Origin: Xestospongia bergquistia
Taxonomy: Eukaryota > Porifera > Demospongiae > Haplosclerida > Petrosiidae
Length of the DNA stretch: 64,000 nt
Assembly (NCBI GenBank): GCA_963965975.1
Contig: OZ014415.1
Span: 7,665,057 to 7,729,056, forward strand
Direction of reading: 5' to 3'
Positions 12,061 to 25,732 of the stretch are shown here, in pieces. The stretch's first letter is position 1, and each line of letters opens with the position of its first letter. The position numbers and the translations under genes were made by a program. The notes below the pieces were generated by a model. That model was given only the letters and a program-made list of their open reading frames with translations, ran no database searches and was not told where the DNA came from.

Positions 12061-13345
12061 TCATTTTTGAAGAAAGGAATCAATGTCTTTATTAGGATGA
12101 TCAGCATCTGATGGTATAAGAACATTTCTAGATAAGGTTTGTTCTATGATCTGATGAGTGAACATCTCCACTTTTTCATAGGAAACATTTTTATCAGTCA
12201 CTGGATCTCTGTATAATAAATCAATAAATTGTTTTCATGAATAGTTTGATATTTCCTGTAAATGTACATACTGGTACACAAAAAACTCACACTACAGATC
12301 ATCTCTTTTGAAAACTGATATAATAATGGAAATTATTTAGATAAGTCAGAAGTTTTATCTTTGTGACCATTTCAGAGTAGTTGATTTTGTGATAATTGAT
12401 ATCTTATGGCATCAAAATTCCTGGTTTAAAGGTAATTACTATATATTTATACAAACTAACCCCTCTAAATATAAAAATTCCTATAAATTATAGTATTAAT
12501 AATTAACAAAACATGTTTGGCACAAGAGAAAATCTAATGTTATGAATGGTAAAAATGTTCCTGATTGAGACAATCAAACCAAAATATTTATTAAAAACTT
12601 ACTGAGATATTTTAACAGGGGTATTATTGTCACTTTTATTCTGTCTTTTATGGTACCTAATACATAAGACAACAATTAGTGAAGTAATTACTAGCAATAG
12701 AGCTACAACAATGATAGTCACTATCATAGTCCATAATAATAGATTTAAGAAAAGAGTGGATCTGGAAGTTGGATTGACTGTTGGAGAGATGATGGATGTA
12801 ACTAAAATAATGGATGTAACTAAAATAATGGAAAGTTGATATACAACATTATAATGCATGTACTTACCATTCACAAATAAAAAAAGTTGAGGAATTTAAT
12901 TCATTGCTTGCTTTACAAGTATATACACACCTTTATAACTGTACAGTACTGATCTTTTCCATTCCAACTGGAGATGTCGTCTTACCTAAAATGGTGTCAT
13001 ACATGCACATTTTCTATGTGTGTACCTTATGTTGAACTATTCCTGATGGGAGAGTTTGATCTCCATTAAATTCCCAAGATAACATTGAGGTTGGATAACC
13101 TGTCCCAGTGCAGAAAAATGTAGGTTGATTCACTCCCTCAATTACAATCTCTGTTAATGAGAGTGATGTGTTAATGGGCAGTTTTCCAACTCCAGCAGTT
13201 GGAGAATCTAAAAACAATTATAACAATGGAATACTTTAAATCAGACAATTGGTTTCAATAATCCTTACATTTTATTATCAATTCTATTGGTTTCTTTACA
13301 GTAGATACTCCATCAGTAGCAACACATTGATAAATACCACTCAGA
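12061..13345 (-). pseudogene. E1: 3' remnant of a multi-Ig receptor
   Basis: Exons equivalent to the last five of E2 are present: 13269 to about 13337 (Ig fragment, SGIYQCVATDG), 13026-13207 (Ig half), about 12885-12988 (Ig second half), 12603-12801 (TM: TMIVTIIVVALLLVITSLIV) and 12061-12208 (tail). Everything 5' of the first fragment is missing because of a deletion, so there is no signal peptide or start. The second Ig-half exon also has a 2-bp insertion (TGTGTATATACTTG against TGTGTATACTTG in E2) that shifts the frame to a stop. The tail keeps VSYEKVEMF, an ITIM-like site whose tyrosine is lost in E2. Two direct repeats of the TM-exon acceptor (TTTTAGTTACATCC) sit at 12800-12820. Confidence 0.8.
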
Positions 13346-13480
13346 GCAAAAATGGACACATAATGCACACAGACATGTCTTGAAGTGTAGAGACTAGAGA
13401 CTATAACTACCTACTGTTTTCTGAATGCATATATGCACTGTACACTAAATTATTAAACAGATATCAATAGAATGTTATAT
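13338..13480. other. Deletion junction in the first E-F block
   Basis: To the left of about 13337 the sequence aligns with E2 (near 31795). To the right of about 13480 it aligns with the region downstream of F2 (near 36430 onward, ATGAATATACCACT). The intervening E2-side material (about 4.6 kb, holding the signal exon and most Ig exons) is absent, and about 140 bp of unmatched sequence fills the join. Confidence 0.65.
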
Positions 13481-13843
13481 ACCTAATGAATATACCACTG
13501 CTTTATATTATATAAAACTTCACGAGAAATTAAAAATATAACAATTTTGGTTATTTAATTTGTGATCCTCAAAATATGTAATATTTATATGAAAATTAAT
13601 ATTTGAACTGAATAATAGTTAGTAATAAAACATCTACGTTTTTTCTCTTGAACAAAAAATTATCAAGTTACAACATGTAACTACATTAAAAGTGCACAAT
13701 AAGTTTTATTTTATTATGTCATATTTTGTCATAACAATTATCATTTGTGGTGTTATCAGGTATATTAACTTCAGTTAAGGAGACACATACCGGAGATCTA
13801 TGTTCCAATAGAGAGAAGACACACAAAAACAATAAACATCATA

Positions 13844-16800
13844 TCAGGTAATGACAATTTTAAAGATAATTATTTCTAATTCATTCATATTAACTGACTT
13901 TTGTGAAAGCATATTGATGTCCTTGTAAATGTGATCAGCACCTGATGAAATAAGTGTTCTAGGTACGTCAGTTGTATAATTTAATGAGAAAACACCTCCA
14001 CTTCTAGGTGTATGGCTCAGTTGTGGTATTTGATGAGAGAACATCTCCATTTGTCCATGTGAAACACGTTTATCAGTCACAGAATATCTGTATCATATGA
14101 ATTAATTAATAAATACTAATAATATTAAAGTCGTTAAAGTCATTGCTCACAAAAATAACCTTATTAACAGCTATTACTTACCTATTTTGAAATTTTTGCC
14201 TCTTTACAATGCTTCATGTAAAATGTACAAGAAAGTATGAAATATAATATTATCAAAATTAATGTATAAACACAATATAGTTATAGGTAATGTGATCAAT
14301 AGCATAAGTCACTTGTACAAATATATAGTCATGCAGTATTGAATGATATTGTACAGCACACACACATATATATAATATATAATGCTATTTCAAATACTCA
14401 CCTGACCACAATAGTAATGATAATAATGATCATAATAGTTAAAAGTATTAGTACCATAATAGTACTAGTAACTAAAATAGTAATATTTATAGTACTTGTA
14501 GAATCTATAGAGAGAGGAGAAGAATAATAAATAAGAATGGTTGCTACTTGTTTATCTTACTGGATCCTTCACTAACTGTTTGTCCACTATCACTAGCAGG
14601 TGTACTCTGTCCAGCACTGTTATTAGCTACAATAGTACAATTGTACATTGTAAAAGGTTGTAAACCATCAACAGTAACATTAACAGGAGGAGGATGAGAG
14701 AAGACCCTTGGTAGAGAAGAGGGGACTACTTTACTTTCTGTCTCATAACAAGACTATGTGTAGTTGATGATAATACCATATTGAAGAAATGGATCTGGTG
14801 GTAACCACTGTACTGTGAGCATATGAGAATACATTTTCAGAATGGAGAAATTCATTGGAGGACCACCAGGAGCTAATTCAAATATTAAAAAGGGTTTAAT
14901 ATAATTTTAAGTTACCTTGTTCATGTGTGATAGTAGTCCCAAACGTAAGGTATCCAGTTCCAATATTGTTAGTAGCATTAAGACTACAATTAAGAGGAGT
15001 ACCTGGTCGAAACTTGTTAAGTATTAAATTAACTGATCCTTTCATATCAACAACAAATGGAGAATCTACCAAATTAGAGATGTCATTGATTATCTCATGA
15101 CAAATCAGTGTGTAATTAGTTATGTCCTCTCCTATAAGAGGTGGATCCCAACTAAACATGACAGCAGTAGAATTAACAGATAAAAGAGTGAAATTCACTG
15201 GATGACCAGGGAGAACTAAAATACAAAATACAAAATGATGTCAGAGTATGAGCATATATTATTGTATAAATTACATATAAAATTGCTCAATCAAAGGTAG
15301 ACTTATACATTTAAATAATCAGTAATTTCTGTTATTGTTACATATGATACAGGCTATTAATTAATGTTGAGTTATTTTATAAATACTTTATAAATTGTCA
15401 CTTTTCTTCCAATGATCATTTATTATCTAGTGTTGTTACATTAAATTACAGTTGCAGAGTCAACTTCATTCTCATAAATTCAACTTATCAGTTTTTACAG
15501 TGACATATACATAATATGACTTAGATGAATGAATAATTATATACAGTAAAGCAAACTATATAAATATTAAAATAATAATTATATGTATACTAGATTAATA
15601 TAATATTGTTATATAATAATAATAATATTATTGTTATTGTTATTATTATTATTAATATATTATATTATTATATAATGAAGTATATAAGAAATTACTATCA
15701 AAACATTGCATTTTTAACCTTTTAATTTAAACTATAGATTAGTCTTATTTTGGAAACATTATTTTGCTTTGTGCATTTTCATTCTCTTTATTTAGTTTCT
15801 TAGTATACTTACTTCCAACTTTCAAATGAAAGTTCTCTGTTTTATTCTCAACTTGATGGAGAACTAACAATCTTCCTTTACCAGTGTTAGATAGAGTCAG
15901 ATTATTTATTACAATAATAACAATGTTGTCCTCTAGTGATATTATAAGCTGTCCTGACTGTACATTGTTTCCCTCCCAAACTAAATCATTGAGAGTAACT
16001 GGAGGTTGTGCACTAGATATGCCAACACGAAATACAACATAACTACCAACATGATGATAAGATACTCTATTTGAGAGAAGTGTTAGGACAGGAGGGACTA
16101 GAAAGAAAGACAAGACAAATAATGAACAACAACACATATAGTCCCCAGTATGCCATGATACACTTACATAATATAGTCACATTAAACTCCAACCTTACAG
16201 AGCCCACACTATTTGTAACATTTAGTACATATATCACTCCATCTTCTAATGTAACATTAACTAAAGTTAAATTGAGTCCATGTTGTCCTTATACACTAGC
16301 TCTACTGTCATTTAGGACATTGGAGACTATACCATTGATATGACGAGTCCATGTTACTGTAGGATCAGGGTAACCTCCCTCATAGATAACTGATAACTTC
16401 ATGTCGTTTCCAATAGGTACATTTAATGTTTGCAATGTGATATGAGTAATTTGAGGAGCGACTATAGAAAGGAAAGAGAGAAAAATAAGAGTTCTCTAAG
16501 TCAGGTACAACATAATATATAATTGTGATCTATAAAACATATATAGAACTAAGCAATGTATTATTAATAGCTTTACCTGGTATATTGACAGTAACATCTT
16601 GATGATTCTTTCCAACAACATTGTTAGCTCTACAAGTATATCTACCAGCTTGTTTTGCTTGAATGTCATTGATTGTGAGACGAGAGACCCTATTAGAGAG
16701 TTGTTGTATAGTTACTGAGTCATTGTTCAATTCTATGTTGTCTTTTAGCCAAGTAATGTTTGGAGGTGGATCACCATTGCTATCATTACAAGTGATAGAG

Positions 16801-18032
16801 AATGTTGTGTTTATAGTGACAATGATTTCTGTATTTTTAAGACAATTACAATTTGAAGAGAGAGTGACTAAAGGACGAGCTAGAGAAAGAGAGACAGACA
16901 GACAGAGGCAGAGAAAAAGAGAGAGAAGAGAAAGAAAGAGAGATTAGTGTAGATTCTATCCAGTTAATTAATTAGTGTGCAATGAATGATGTACATTTAA
17001 AAATACTCATGTGGATGGATGTTTACAACATGTACATTATACAAATGGTCATCCCATTATACAAAGAATAATATTGTTGTATTTTTATAATATGACATAT
17101 CAACTCACAATGAATGTCAAGTGTATTACTAGCTGTAGCAGTACCAGCTGAAGTAGTGACATGGCATTCATATTTTCCTTCCATGGACAGTTGAAAGCCA
17201 TTATCTGGTATAATAAACATCGAACTTTTAGAAATGTAAATGTCAAATCCTTTACTACTAGCCAGTTGTAATGTTAATAATTCATTATTTAGATACCAAG
17301 TTATGTTATCTGCAGAAGGTTCTGGATTTCCTGATACAAATACATTAAGTATTAAAGTTTCAGCATCGTTTACAGACTTAGTGCTGAATTCACTCTTTAT
17401 AATTACAATAGGATTACCTTTAAAATGTACAGAGAGGAAGTAGATTAAGAGAGAATTGAGATATAAACATATAATGTGGTAAAGATAATATTGTATAATA
17501 ACTGATTAGCTAGAAAACTGACCTTCAGTAATTTCCAAAGTACGTGACCCACTAATGGATGTACATGTATAATTACCAGTCATATTAATTTGAAAGTTCT
17601 GAAAAAAAAGTGTAGGATCAGCTGTGTTATCTGTGTAATATACTAAGGATCCACTATTAGGACGGCTGTTGTCTACAGTTACACCAACACCATTCACTGT
17701 CCATGGTGTATTAGAGAAGTCATCACTTTTACATTCAATACTATATGTTTGACCTGTAGTCAATTGAATACTACGTGAATGACCTTGGAATTCTATGTTA
17801 GTTTTTCCTTTTCCTATTCCATTGACTATTTTATTAATAGACAGTGTTGGTTGACCTAGAAGAGTGATATAAAAATAAACCCTTCAGGGTACACTAAATA
17901 ATAGAACTAAGTTATACTCAAGTTAGTGTTAAATAGATTGATAAACAATAAGTAATAGTACTCACTTTCACACAACAAGAATTGAAGAAAAATGGAACAG
18001 TAAAGACTGACATGTTGACAGCAGAACATCAT
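13844..18032 (-). pseudogene. F1: Ig5-FN3x2 single-pass receptor with two in-frame stops
   Basis: Exons: 17966-18032 (signal peptide MMFCCQHVSLYCSIFLQFLL), 17523-17855, 17109-17417, 16577-16879, 16168-16461, 15813-16097 (five Ig-like), 14916-15215 and 14561-14872 (FN3), 14402-14504 (TM), 13844-14087 (tail). The joined length is 850 codons and all phases match F2. Two stops break it: TAA at 16289-16291 in the fourth Ig (TCA in C and F2), and TAG at 14754-14756 in the second FN3 (TTG in C). Both affected exons are phase 1-1 and a multiple of three, so skipping them would restore the frame. The TM is a run of Ile/Val/Leu/Thr. The tail has VSHGQMEMFSHQ, with His where gene G has the ITIM-like tyrosine. 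It is probably inactive as a full-length protein. Confidence 0.8.
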
Positions 18033-19225
18033 CTCTTCATGATATAACACTTGATACAAATATGCAGTTAGTCAACTATGCAGTATTCATAAGATGTTTA
18101 TTAAATTATATAACTTAATTGACAGCAATTATTAGTACTTGAATACAAAATTTAGCAAACATCCTGTTTAAATGACTGCTTGAATTAAGTGTTTTATATG
18201 TTTTGATGACAGATCAGTGAGTGCATTGTCTCTTATCAGGCATGTCATAGTAGTGCCTATATAGGGATTGCCCAAATTGTTCGTTAAATGTATTGGCAGA
18301 AAGTAATGAACATCTCTCTTAAAACTGATCAAAATCTTTCAATTCTTTGCAGTATTTCTTTCTATAATAATGTATTCATTATGACTTAGTTATAGGTTAA
18401 ACATGGTTTATAAGCATCAGAGATACAACTGGTCAAATGCTGAATTTGTTTATCTTTCTGCCTCTACATATGCTTTATACATCACAATAACTAACTATAA
18501 ACAGTTTGGACACCAAAATCACAGAGGTAACATGCTCAACTACAACAGGTGGTCTTTTGTAGCTTTCCCTTTGAGCACTTTAGACAACAATAGAAATTTC
18601 AGAAGTTTACTATCTAGAGCTACTCTTAAGAAGCCATTTTTATGAATAACTATGCCTTGATTTGTAATAAGGGACCACATCTGTTACAACATTTGTGACA
18701 AGATTTGTGAAAAGGGACCACAGTTGAAACACCTCAAAAAAAAGTTTGGTATACATGCACGCAGTTACCAGGAATAGTTGTCCATACATAGCAACACAAT
18801 GTACCACATGTAAACAGATCAGGTACATTGAATTTTGTTAATATTAATATTTCCAAAGGGAACATCAATATCATGTTGATAGTGTTTTCATGTAGGCTAA
18901 GTTTATAATAGCTGAATCATTATTTTAACACCAATATCTTTAAATCTTGTTACTCTAATGAGTCTAATGAGTGATTAACTGAATATACCACAATGTTGAA
19001 ATATCTAATAGCTGAGCCTATAACTGATCATTAGTATTTCTTACTTTGAAATTTATCATTGTTAGTAATTATAAAACTAAGTCTCAATTACAGAATAGTG
19101 CATGTTGGACAATAATCAAATCATTGATAATATGTAGAGTACAGTAGTATAAAGGAAACAACATAATTGACAAGTAGTATTTAAGAACAATATTAAAATC
19201 GTCATGCTATCTCATATAATTTATG
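18033..19225. other. Intergenic region between F1 and G
   Basis: It contains the left part of a repeat (about 18548-18805) that also lies upstream of F2 and C, and otherwise AT-rich sequence with no coding structure. It should hold the F1 promoter on its left and the 3' UTR of G on its right. Confidence 0.45.
18548..18805. mobile_element. 5'-flank repeat with one arm of the AAGGGACCAC MITE
   Basis: Homologous to 40857-41110 and 53629-53880, which lie upstream of the F2 and C first exons. It includes the left arm (AAGGGACCACATCTGTTACA) of the MITE seen complete at 40974-41192. The right arm is missing here. Confidence 0.6.
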
Positions 19226-19313
19226 TCAATACTGCACTTTCTCATAATCTTGATCAGTAATAGTTTGAGTGTTAACTTCACCATATGCTGGACATGATGT
19301 CATATTTGGAAAA
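19226..19313 (-). other. Terminal exon of G with paired YxxV motifs
   Basis: The acceptor TTCATAG precedes an exon encoding FPNMTSCPAYGEV, then NTQTITDQDYEKVQY and the stop. The donor of the preceding exon is a weak GTTAGT at 19621-19626; the phase (2) agrees. If the donor is skipped, the preceding exon runs on to its own stop (encoding LVKIIFTHHKN), giving an alternative tail without YGEV/YEKV. Confidence 0.7.
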
Positions 19314-22300
19314 CTATGAACAGAGAAACAGAAATAATATAATGATGTTGTACAACTAATAATAATCATGATGTTCCTGCACTGTAAAAATCAATTGACC
19401 ATTATTCAGTTATACAGGTTACAATTACAAACCTATTTTGTTGGAAAAGTAAGCATAATACTGTTTCGTAACTAATGTCCTACTGCTTATATAAGCTACA
19501 TAACCAATAATTTCATAATACATTTTAATAATCAAAGTAGTATTAAGTTTACGTTTTGCATATGACCATGCATTGGTTAAATTAACTAATCAATTTTTGT
19601 GGTGTGTGAATATTATCTTAACTAACTTTTGAGGAAAAGTATCAATGTTCTCATAAGGATGATCATTTTCATATATGGTAGTTTGTTGTGTCGCATTATG
19701 AGAGAACATCTCTATTTGTCCATAAGCAACACAGTCACTAGTCACTGGATCTCTGTTACAAATATAATTGTTAATTAATAAAGTAGTACCTACTTCTAAT
19801 AATTCTAATAATGTTAAACTTACTTCTTTCTCATAAAGTAAATGCTACAAAAATATAAACAACTTTAAATATATATAATACTTCTTACCTTCTTTTAAAT
19901 TTTTGTCTATTATATTAAAAAGATAGATATAAATATCAAATAATATAAATAACTTATAATGTAGTTAATTATTTATTAGTAGATCACATGATCACAGTAG
20001 TATGAGTCATATGATCATATGAACATGTACAATAGTATCTACTCATCATGATAGTATATAAGATGCTATTATCTACATTGTACATATGTAATAGTATCAC
20101 ATAATACTCACCTGATCACTACAGCAATAATAATGACAATTATAACAACTACAAGTATTACAATTAATACAATAGTCACTGAGATCCCTACATATATAGT
20201 ATGAGAGGAACCTAAAAGGATGGAGATGACAAGAAAATTTAGTAAGGATAAAAAAGTGAGAAAGAAAGGTTTAATAAATTACACATACTATATCAATCTA
20301 CTATACCTGTATTGTCAAGTGGTTCAATTATCACAGGTTCACTACTATTACCTTCACCCACACTAGTTACAGCACTAATGGTAACAATATAACTCACACT
20401 AGCCTTTAAACCACCAATATTCACTGTATTTTCATTAGCAGAGACATTGACATAGTTTATATTAGCTTGTCCAGTTGAAAGTTGAGCAAAGTAAGTGACA
20501 ATATAGTGTAGTATCTTTCCTTGTGCTAATGTGATAGGAATTAAAATCCATGTTACAGACATAGCTGTTTGATTGATACGAGTTATAATAATATTCATAG
20601 GTTTTGGAGGTCCTTATAATGAAAGAATACATGAGAGTTAAATAACAATAACAACATTTGTTAAGAGTTAAAAATTAATTATTACAAAACACTTTGTTAT
20701 ACAATTTTACAGGAACAATTAATTAACAGAGGGACATTAACTTCCTATTAATTAATAGAGGGACATTAACTTCCTATTAATTAACAGAGGGACATTAACC
20801 TCCTATTAATTAACAGAGGAACACTAACTTCCTATTAATTAACAGAGGAACACTAACTTCCTTCTTTAGTGAAGATAACAAATGTCATAGACTCTCCTGG
20901 ACCTTTGGAATTTATAGCAATGACTGTAATATTATATGGTATAAAACCTCCTACAGAAAAAAAAGATGAGTGACTTGACTGAAACAGTTATATAATGTTA
21001 TATAATAAATAAAGGAAATGATCATGTGACCTTGCATGTGACCAAAACATGCTAAATGTCCATTTACTAAATTCAAATCATTAACATTAAATGTTATGAT
21101 TACATAACTTACTTAATCCACTAAACTGGATTTCAAACTGACTTCCATTTACAACTATTGATTGTCTGTCTTTTCCAGTATATTGTACAATAGTCACTTT
21201 GTACTGTAAAATGATACCACGAGCTACTGAGAGAGACTGATTGGTCCAGTTGACAAGTAAGATGGATGATGTGAGAGGATGATATTCGATTCCTTCCACT
21301 GGACCAGGTGCTTTTAAAATTTTAAATATATATATGTATATATAGATAATTAATAGGTTGTTGAATAGATAGTTAAATGATGGATGGATAGACAAAAGGA
21401 TCAAGAGATTGGCAAATCAATGAACAAAACATTTGATGGATACATGATACATAGTGGAAACTGACTTCCTTCTTCAGTGAAGATAATAAATGTTGTAGGT
21501 TCTCCTGGACCTTTTGAGTTTATAGCAATGACAGTAATATTATATGGTATTAAACCTCCTATTGAGAGAAAAAAGATGGCTGACTCAAAAGAAACACATT
21601 AATAACAACTAAAGGTAAATAGTCATCTTATATGTCCATAGAAACCTCGTAAAGTCCTTGTAATTATTATTCAAACATCTTCATAAATTTGTGTATGCCA
21701 TAGAAACAAAACGATATCACTGCAAGTATTAATGTACCCATAGCACAAACTTACTTAATCCACTAAACTGAACTTCAAACTGACTTCCATTTATAATTAA
21801 TGACTGTCTGTCTTCTCCAGTATATTGTACAATAGTCACTTGATACTGTAAAATGATACCATGAGCTACTGAGAGAGACTGATTGGTACAGTTGATAAGT
21901 AAGATGGATGATGTGAGAGGATGATATTCAATTTCTTCCATTGGACCAGGTGCTTTTAAAATTTAAATAATAAAATACAATTCGATTGATGGACAGACAA
22001 AAGGATCAAGAGATTGTTAAATCACCAATAAATGGATGCAACCTTACCTGCTTCCTCCGTTCGTACTATCTTCAAATCACTCCTTGGTCCCTCTCCTATA
22101 GCAGTCCAGGCTGAGACCTGTACTTCTATTAGTTGATATGGACTGAGACCCATAACTTCATATTCATTCTTAAATACAGGTATAGAGCCACTACTACCAT
22201 TAAGATAATCTATATGTACACTATATTGTGTAATGTAACCATTAGGTTTAAATGGAGGTGCCCATGTAACCAAGATAGAGTAAGAAGAGATAGAAGTAAG

Positions 22301-25300
22301 AGAGACATAGTGAGGAGGACTACCAGGTCCTGTGTAAAACAAGAAGTAAAAATTATAGATGAGGGAATAAAGAGATGGATGGACATACAAGCAAAAACGT
22401 GGAACACTAAATACAAAAAACCAAAAGCTTACTTCCTTCATTAGTACTCATTGTCAACTTTGCAGGTGGTCCTGCCCCTTCTGTAGAATTAGCAAAGATA
22501 TAGCACTCATACGTGGTGCCAGGTGTGAGCCCATAAATAACTTTATCATATACTCCATTAGTCATTTCAAGTTGATCCTCAGGTGATACTTGAGTAGGTT
22601 CTAACTCAGTTGTGTTACAGCCAATTGTGTAGTTAACAATAATACCATTCTGTTGTGTATCAGGTACTGGTTCCCATGACAACTTGATAGTAGTAGAATT
22701 GAAGACTGTCATCAAGAAAGATGAAGGAGTCCCATCAGGTACTGTATGAGATAACAAATTGTAAAGTAAATTACATAATGAGAAGCAACATGAGTAAATC
22801 TATTAACATAATAATTCTGATATCTGTTGATATTTAGTCAAAGCTAGTCACCTACCCTCTAGTTTATAACACTTACCATCTGTATCAGTCATACCACTAT
22901 CACTAGCAGGTGTACTCTGTCCAGCACTATTATTAGCTACAATAGTACAGTTGTACATTGTAAAAGGTTGTAAACCATCAACAGTAACATTAACAGGAGG
23001 AAGATGAGAGTAGACCCTCGGTAGAGAGGAGGGGACTATTTTACTCTCAGTCTCATAACAATTCAGAGTGTAGCTAATGATAATACCATATTGGAGAAAT
23101 GGATTAGGTGGTAACCATTGTGCTGTGAGCTCACGAGAATAGATGTTTATAATGGAGAAATTCATTGGAGGACCAGCAGGAGCTATTAAGAGATGAGAGC
23201 AGTCAAGTAAACACGAACATTTATTACAAATCTTTAAATGTTGTTTAAAATATTAAAGATTTGTGGTAGATCTACTCACCTTCTTCTTGTGTGATGGCAT
23301 CATCATGTGCAGCTGGACCCGTTCCAGCCTCATTAGAAGCAGTAACACTACAATTAATAATAGTACCAGGTCTAAACCCATTAAGAACAAGATCAACAGA
23401 GCTATTATTATTATTGACAGTATAAGGAAATACAGGAGACTTGACAAGATATGAAGATCCATTAACTGTCTCATAGCAAGTAAGAGTATATTTAATGATG
23501 AGGCCATTTCTATGTTCTTGAGGAGGTGGATTCCAAGCCAAAGAGAGAGCAGTTGAGTTAACAGAAGAGATGACAAAGTTTGTAGGAGAAGCAGTAGGAG
23601 CTAAAGAAGTAAGTGAAAATAGTGACAGTGAAGGTGAAGGGTGAAAGTAGTGACAGTGAGAGTGGAGGGTGACAATAGCGACAATGAGTGAGAGTGAAAG
23701 GTGACAGTAGTGAAAGTGAAGGTAGAAGGTGAAAGTAGCAACAGTGAGGTGAAGGTGATGATGACAGTGAGAAAGTGGATGGTGATATTGACATTTATCT
23801 AGTAAATACACACATTAATATTAACTCTTATCTTACGTTTCTCTCTTGTCTTAAATGACTTAGTATCACTGTTAATAGATCCTTCCGTATTAGTAGCAGT
23901 CACTTGATAATAATAGGTAGTATCATGTATGAGGTTAGTTAATGATATAGAGAACATATCATTAGTACTAGAGAAATCAGTACTACCAGATACTATAGTA
24001 CTATTATTAGATAAATCATTGCTCTGTAGTCCATATTGTATTGTATACTGTTCTGGTGTATATGCTATACTAGATACTATCCATGTAATAGTAGCGCCAT
24101 TATAAAGAATATTAACAGCTGTAACATTGATAGGTTTATTTGGAGATGAGGGACCTGTAGAGAAGAGGAGAGAAATAGTGATTAGAAAGTAATAGCTGTG
24201 AAGGTGATGATAATTGTAATGAGAAATAGTGATTATAGGAAAAGGAAGATGAGTTATTATAAGAGATGGAGATAAGAGAGAAGGTGATTGTTGTGATAGA
24301 GAGAAGGTGATCATAGGAAGGGTGTGAGAGATGAAGATAATAGGAAAGATGATTGTTGTGATTTAGGTATAATTGGGAGCATGTAGTTAGTATTGAAGGT
24401 AATTTAAAACAATCAGAATGAAAGTGACAAAAGCTATGACACAAATGGTAATAAAAGGTAGTCATGTCATTAATGAGACAGCGAGATGATTTGGTGAAAG
24501 TGAAAGTAACAGTATAGGATGGTGAGGGTGATAAGACAGTGAGGTAATACTAATGATAGTTAGGTTGATATTTGTGACATGATGCAGCCTCTGTGACCCT
24601 AACAATGATAGAAGTTAATGACATTGAATATTATAAATTATGTGATGGTGACAATAGTGACAGTAAGAAAGGGAAGTGACAGAGTTATGACGAAAGAGAG
24701 GGTGAGTGTGACAGTGAAAGTTGTGAAGGAGAAGGTGATAGTTATGGTACACATATAAATTATCTTACTGGTGACAGTGACAACAGTATTATTAGTAAAC
24801 AATACCATAGGGTCACCAGTTACACTGATACTAACACGACAAGAGAGTTCATATTGTCCAGCAATTGAAAATGTTTGTGTTAAAGTACTGAAACTCAATG
24901 CAGCTCGTGGAGTACTTGGTGTAGTAGCACTATTAGTAACATCATTATTATGAAGAGTCCAGACAAAGACTTTATCAAATGCAAGAACCACTTTATTAAC
25001 TAGAGGTACAGTACCAGTACAATTGAAAGTGACTTGATTGTAGTTGGCATGGTTAGGAAGATGTAAAGAGAAAGGTATTAGAGAGACACTAGGAGTAGGT
25101 GCTATAAAAATGATTATAACTTGTAATGTCCATTGATAAAATTATTTATACATAGATATTGAAAATATTAATAGTGGAACCTCTGATGAACAACATTCAA
25201 AGATGGCAAGATCTTTTATTTCATACTTTAATGAATTACATTTACTTTACAGACTATTTCCAAGGTTATTATATCAGTAATGTTATTAGAACATATTCTA

Positions 25301-25698
25301 CTCTGATATTACCTTCTATTGTAAAGAATACTGTTCGGGTAGCAAGTGAGTCAACAACATAACTTGAGTCAATAGAAGATGTCACACTTACAATACAAGT
25401 GTATTCACCAGTGTCGAATGATGATACTAGATAGGTAAATTTAAGAGGTTGAATACGCACTAAACCTCCATTAAGAATATTAATATTCTCAAAACTTCGT
25501 CGACCATTATTAGTTATAGAAGATCCATTAAAGAGTATATTTATACTGACAGTCACACTAGCATCATTATAAGCATCTAAGCCAGTTACTAAGCACTGAA
25601 GTTCTCTGCTAGTTCCAGCATGATAAGGCTCTCCATTAGGGTCAGCAAAAAAAAGGACAAGATTATTACTATCTGGTATTGGCACTAAGAGGAGAGAT

Positions 25699-25732
<34 letters not shown>

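Noticed and set aside
23558..24465. Several Ser/His/Leu-rich frames in the G introns
   Set aside because: Translations of purine/pyrimidine-biased intronic tandem repeats.
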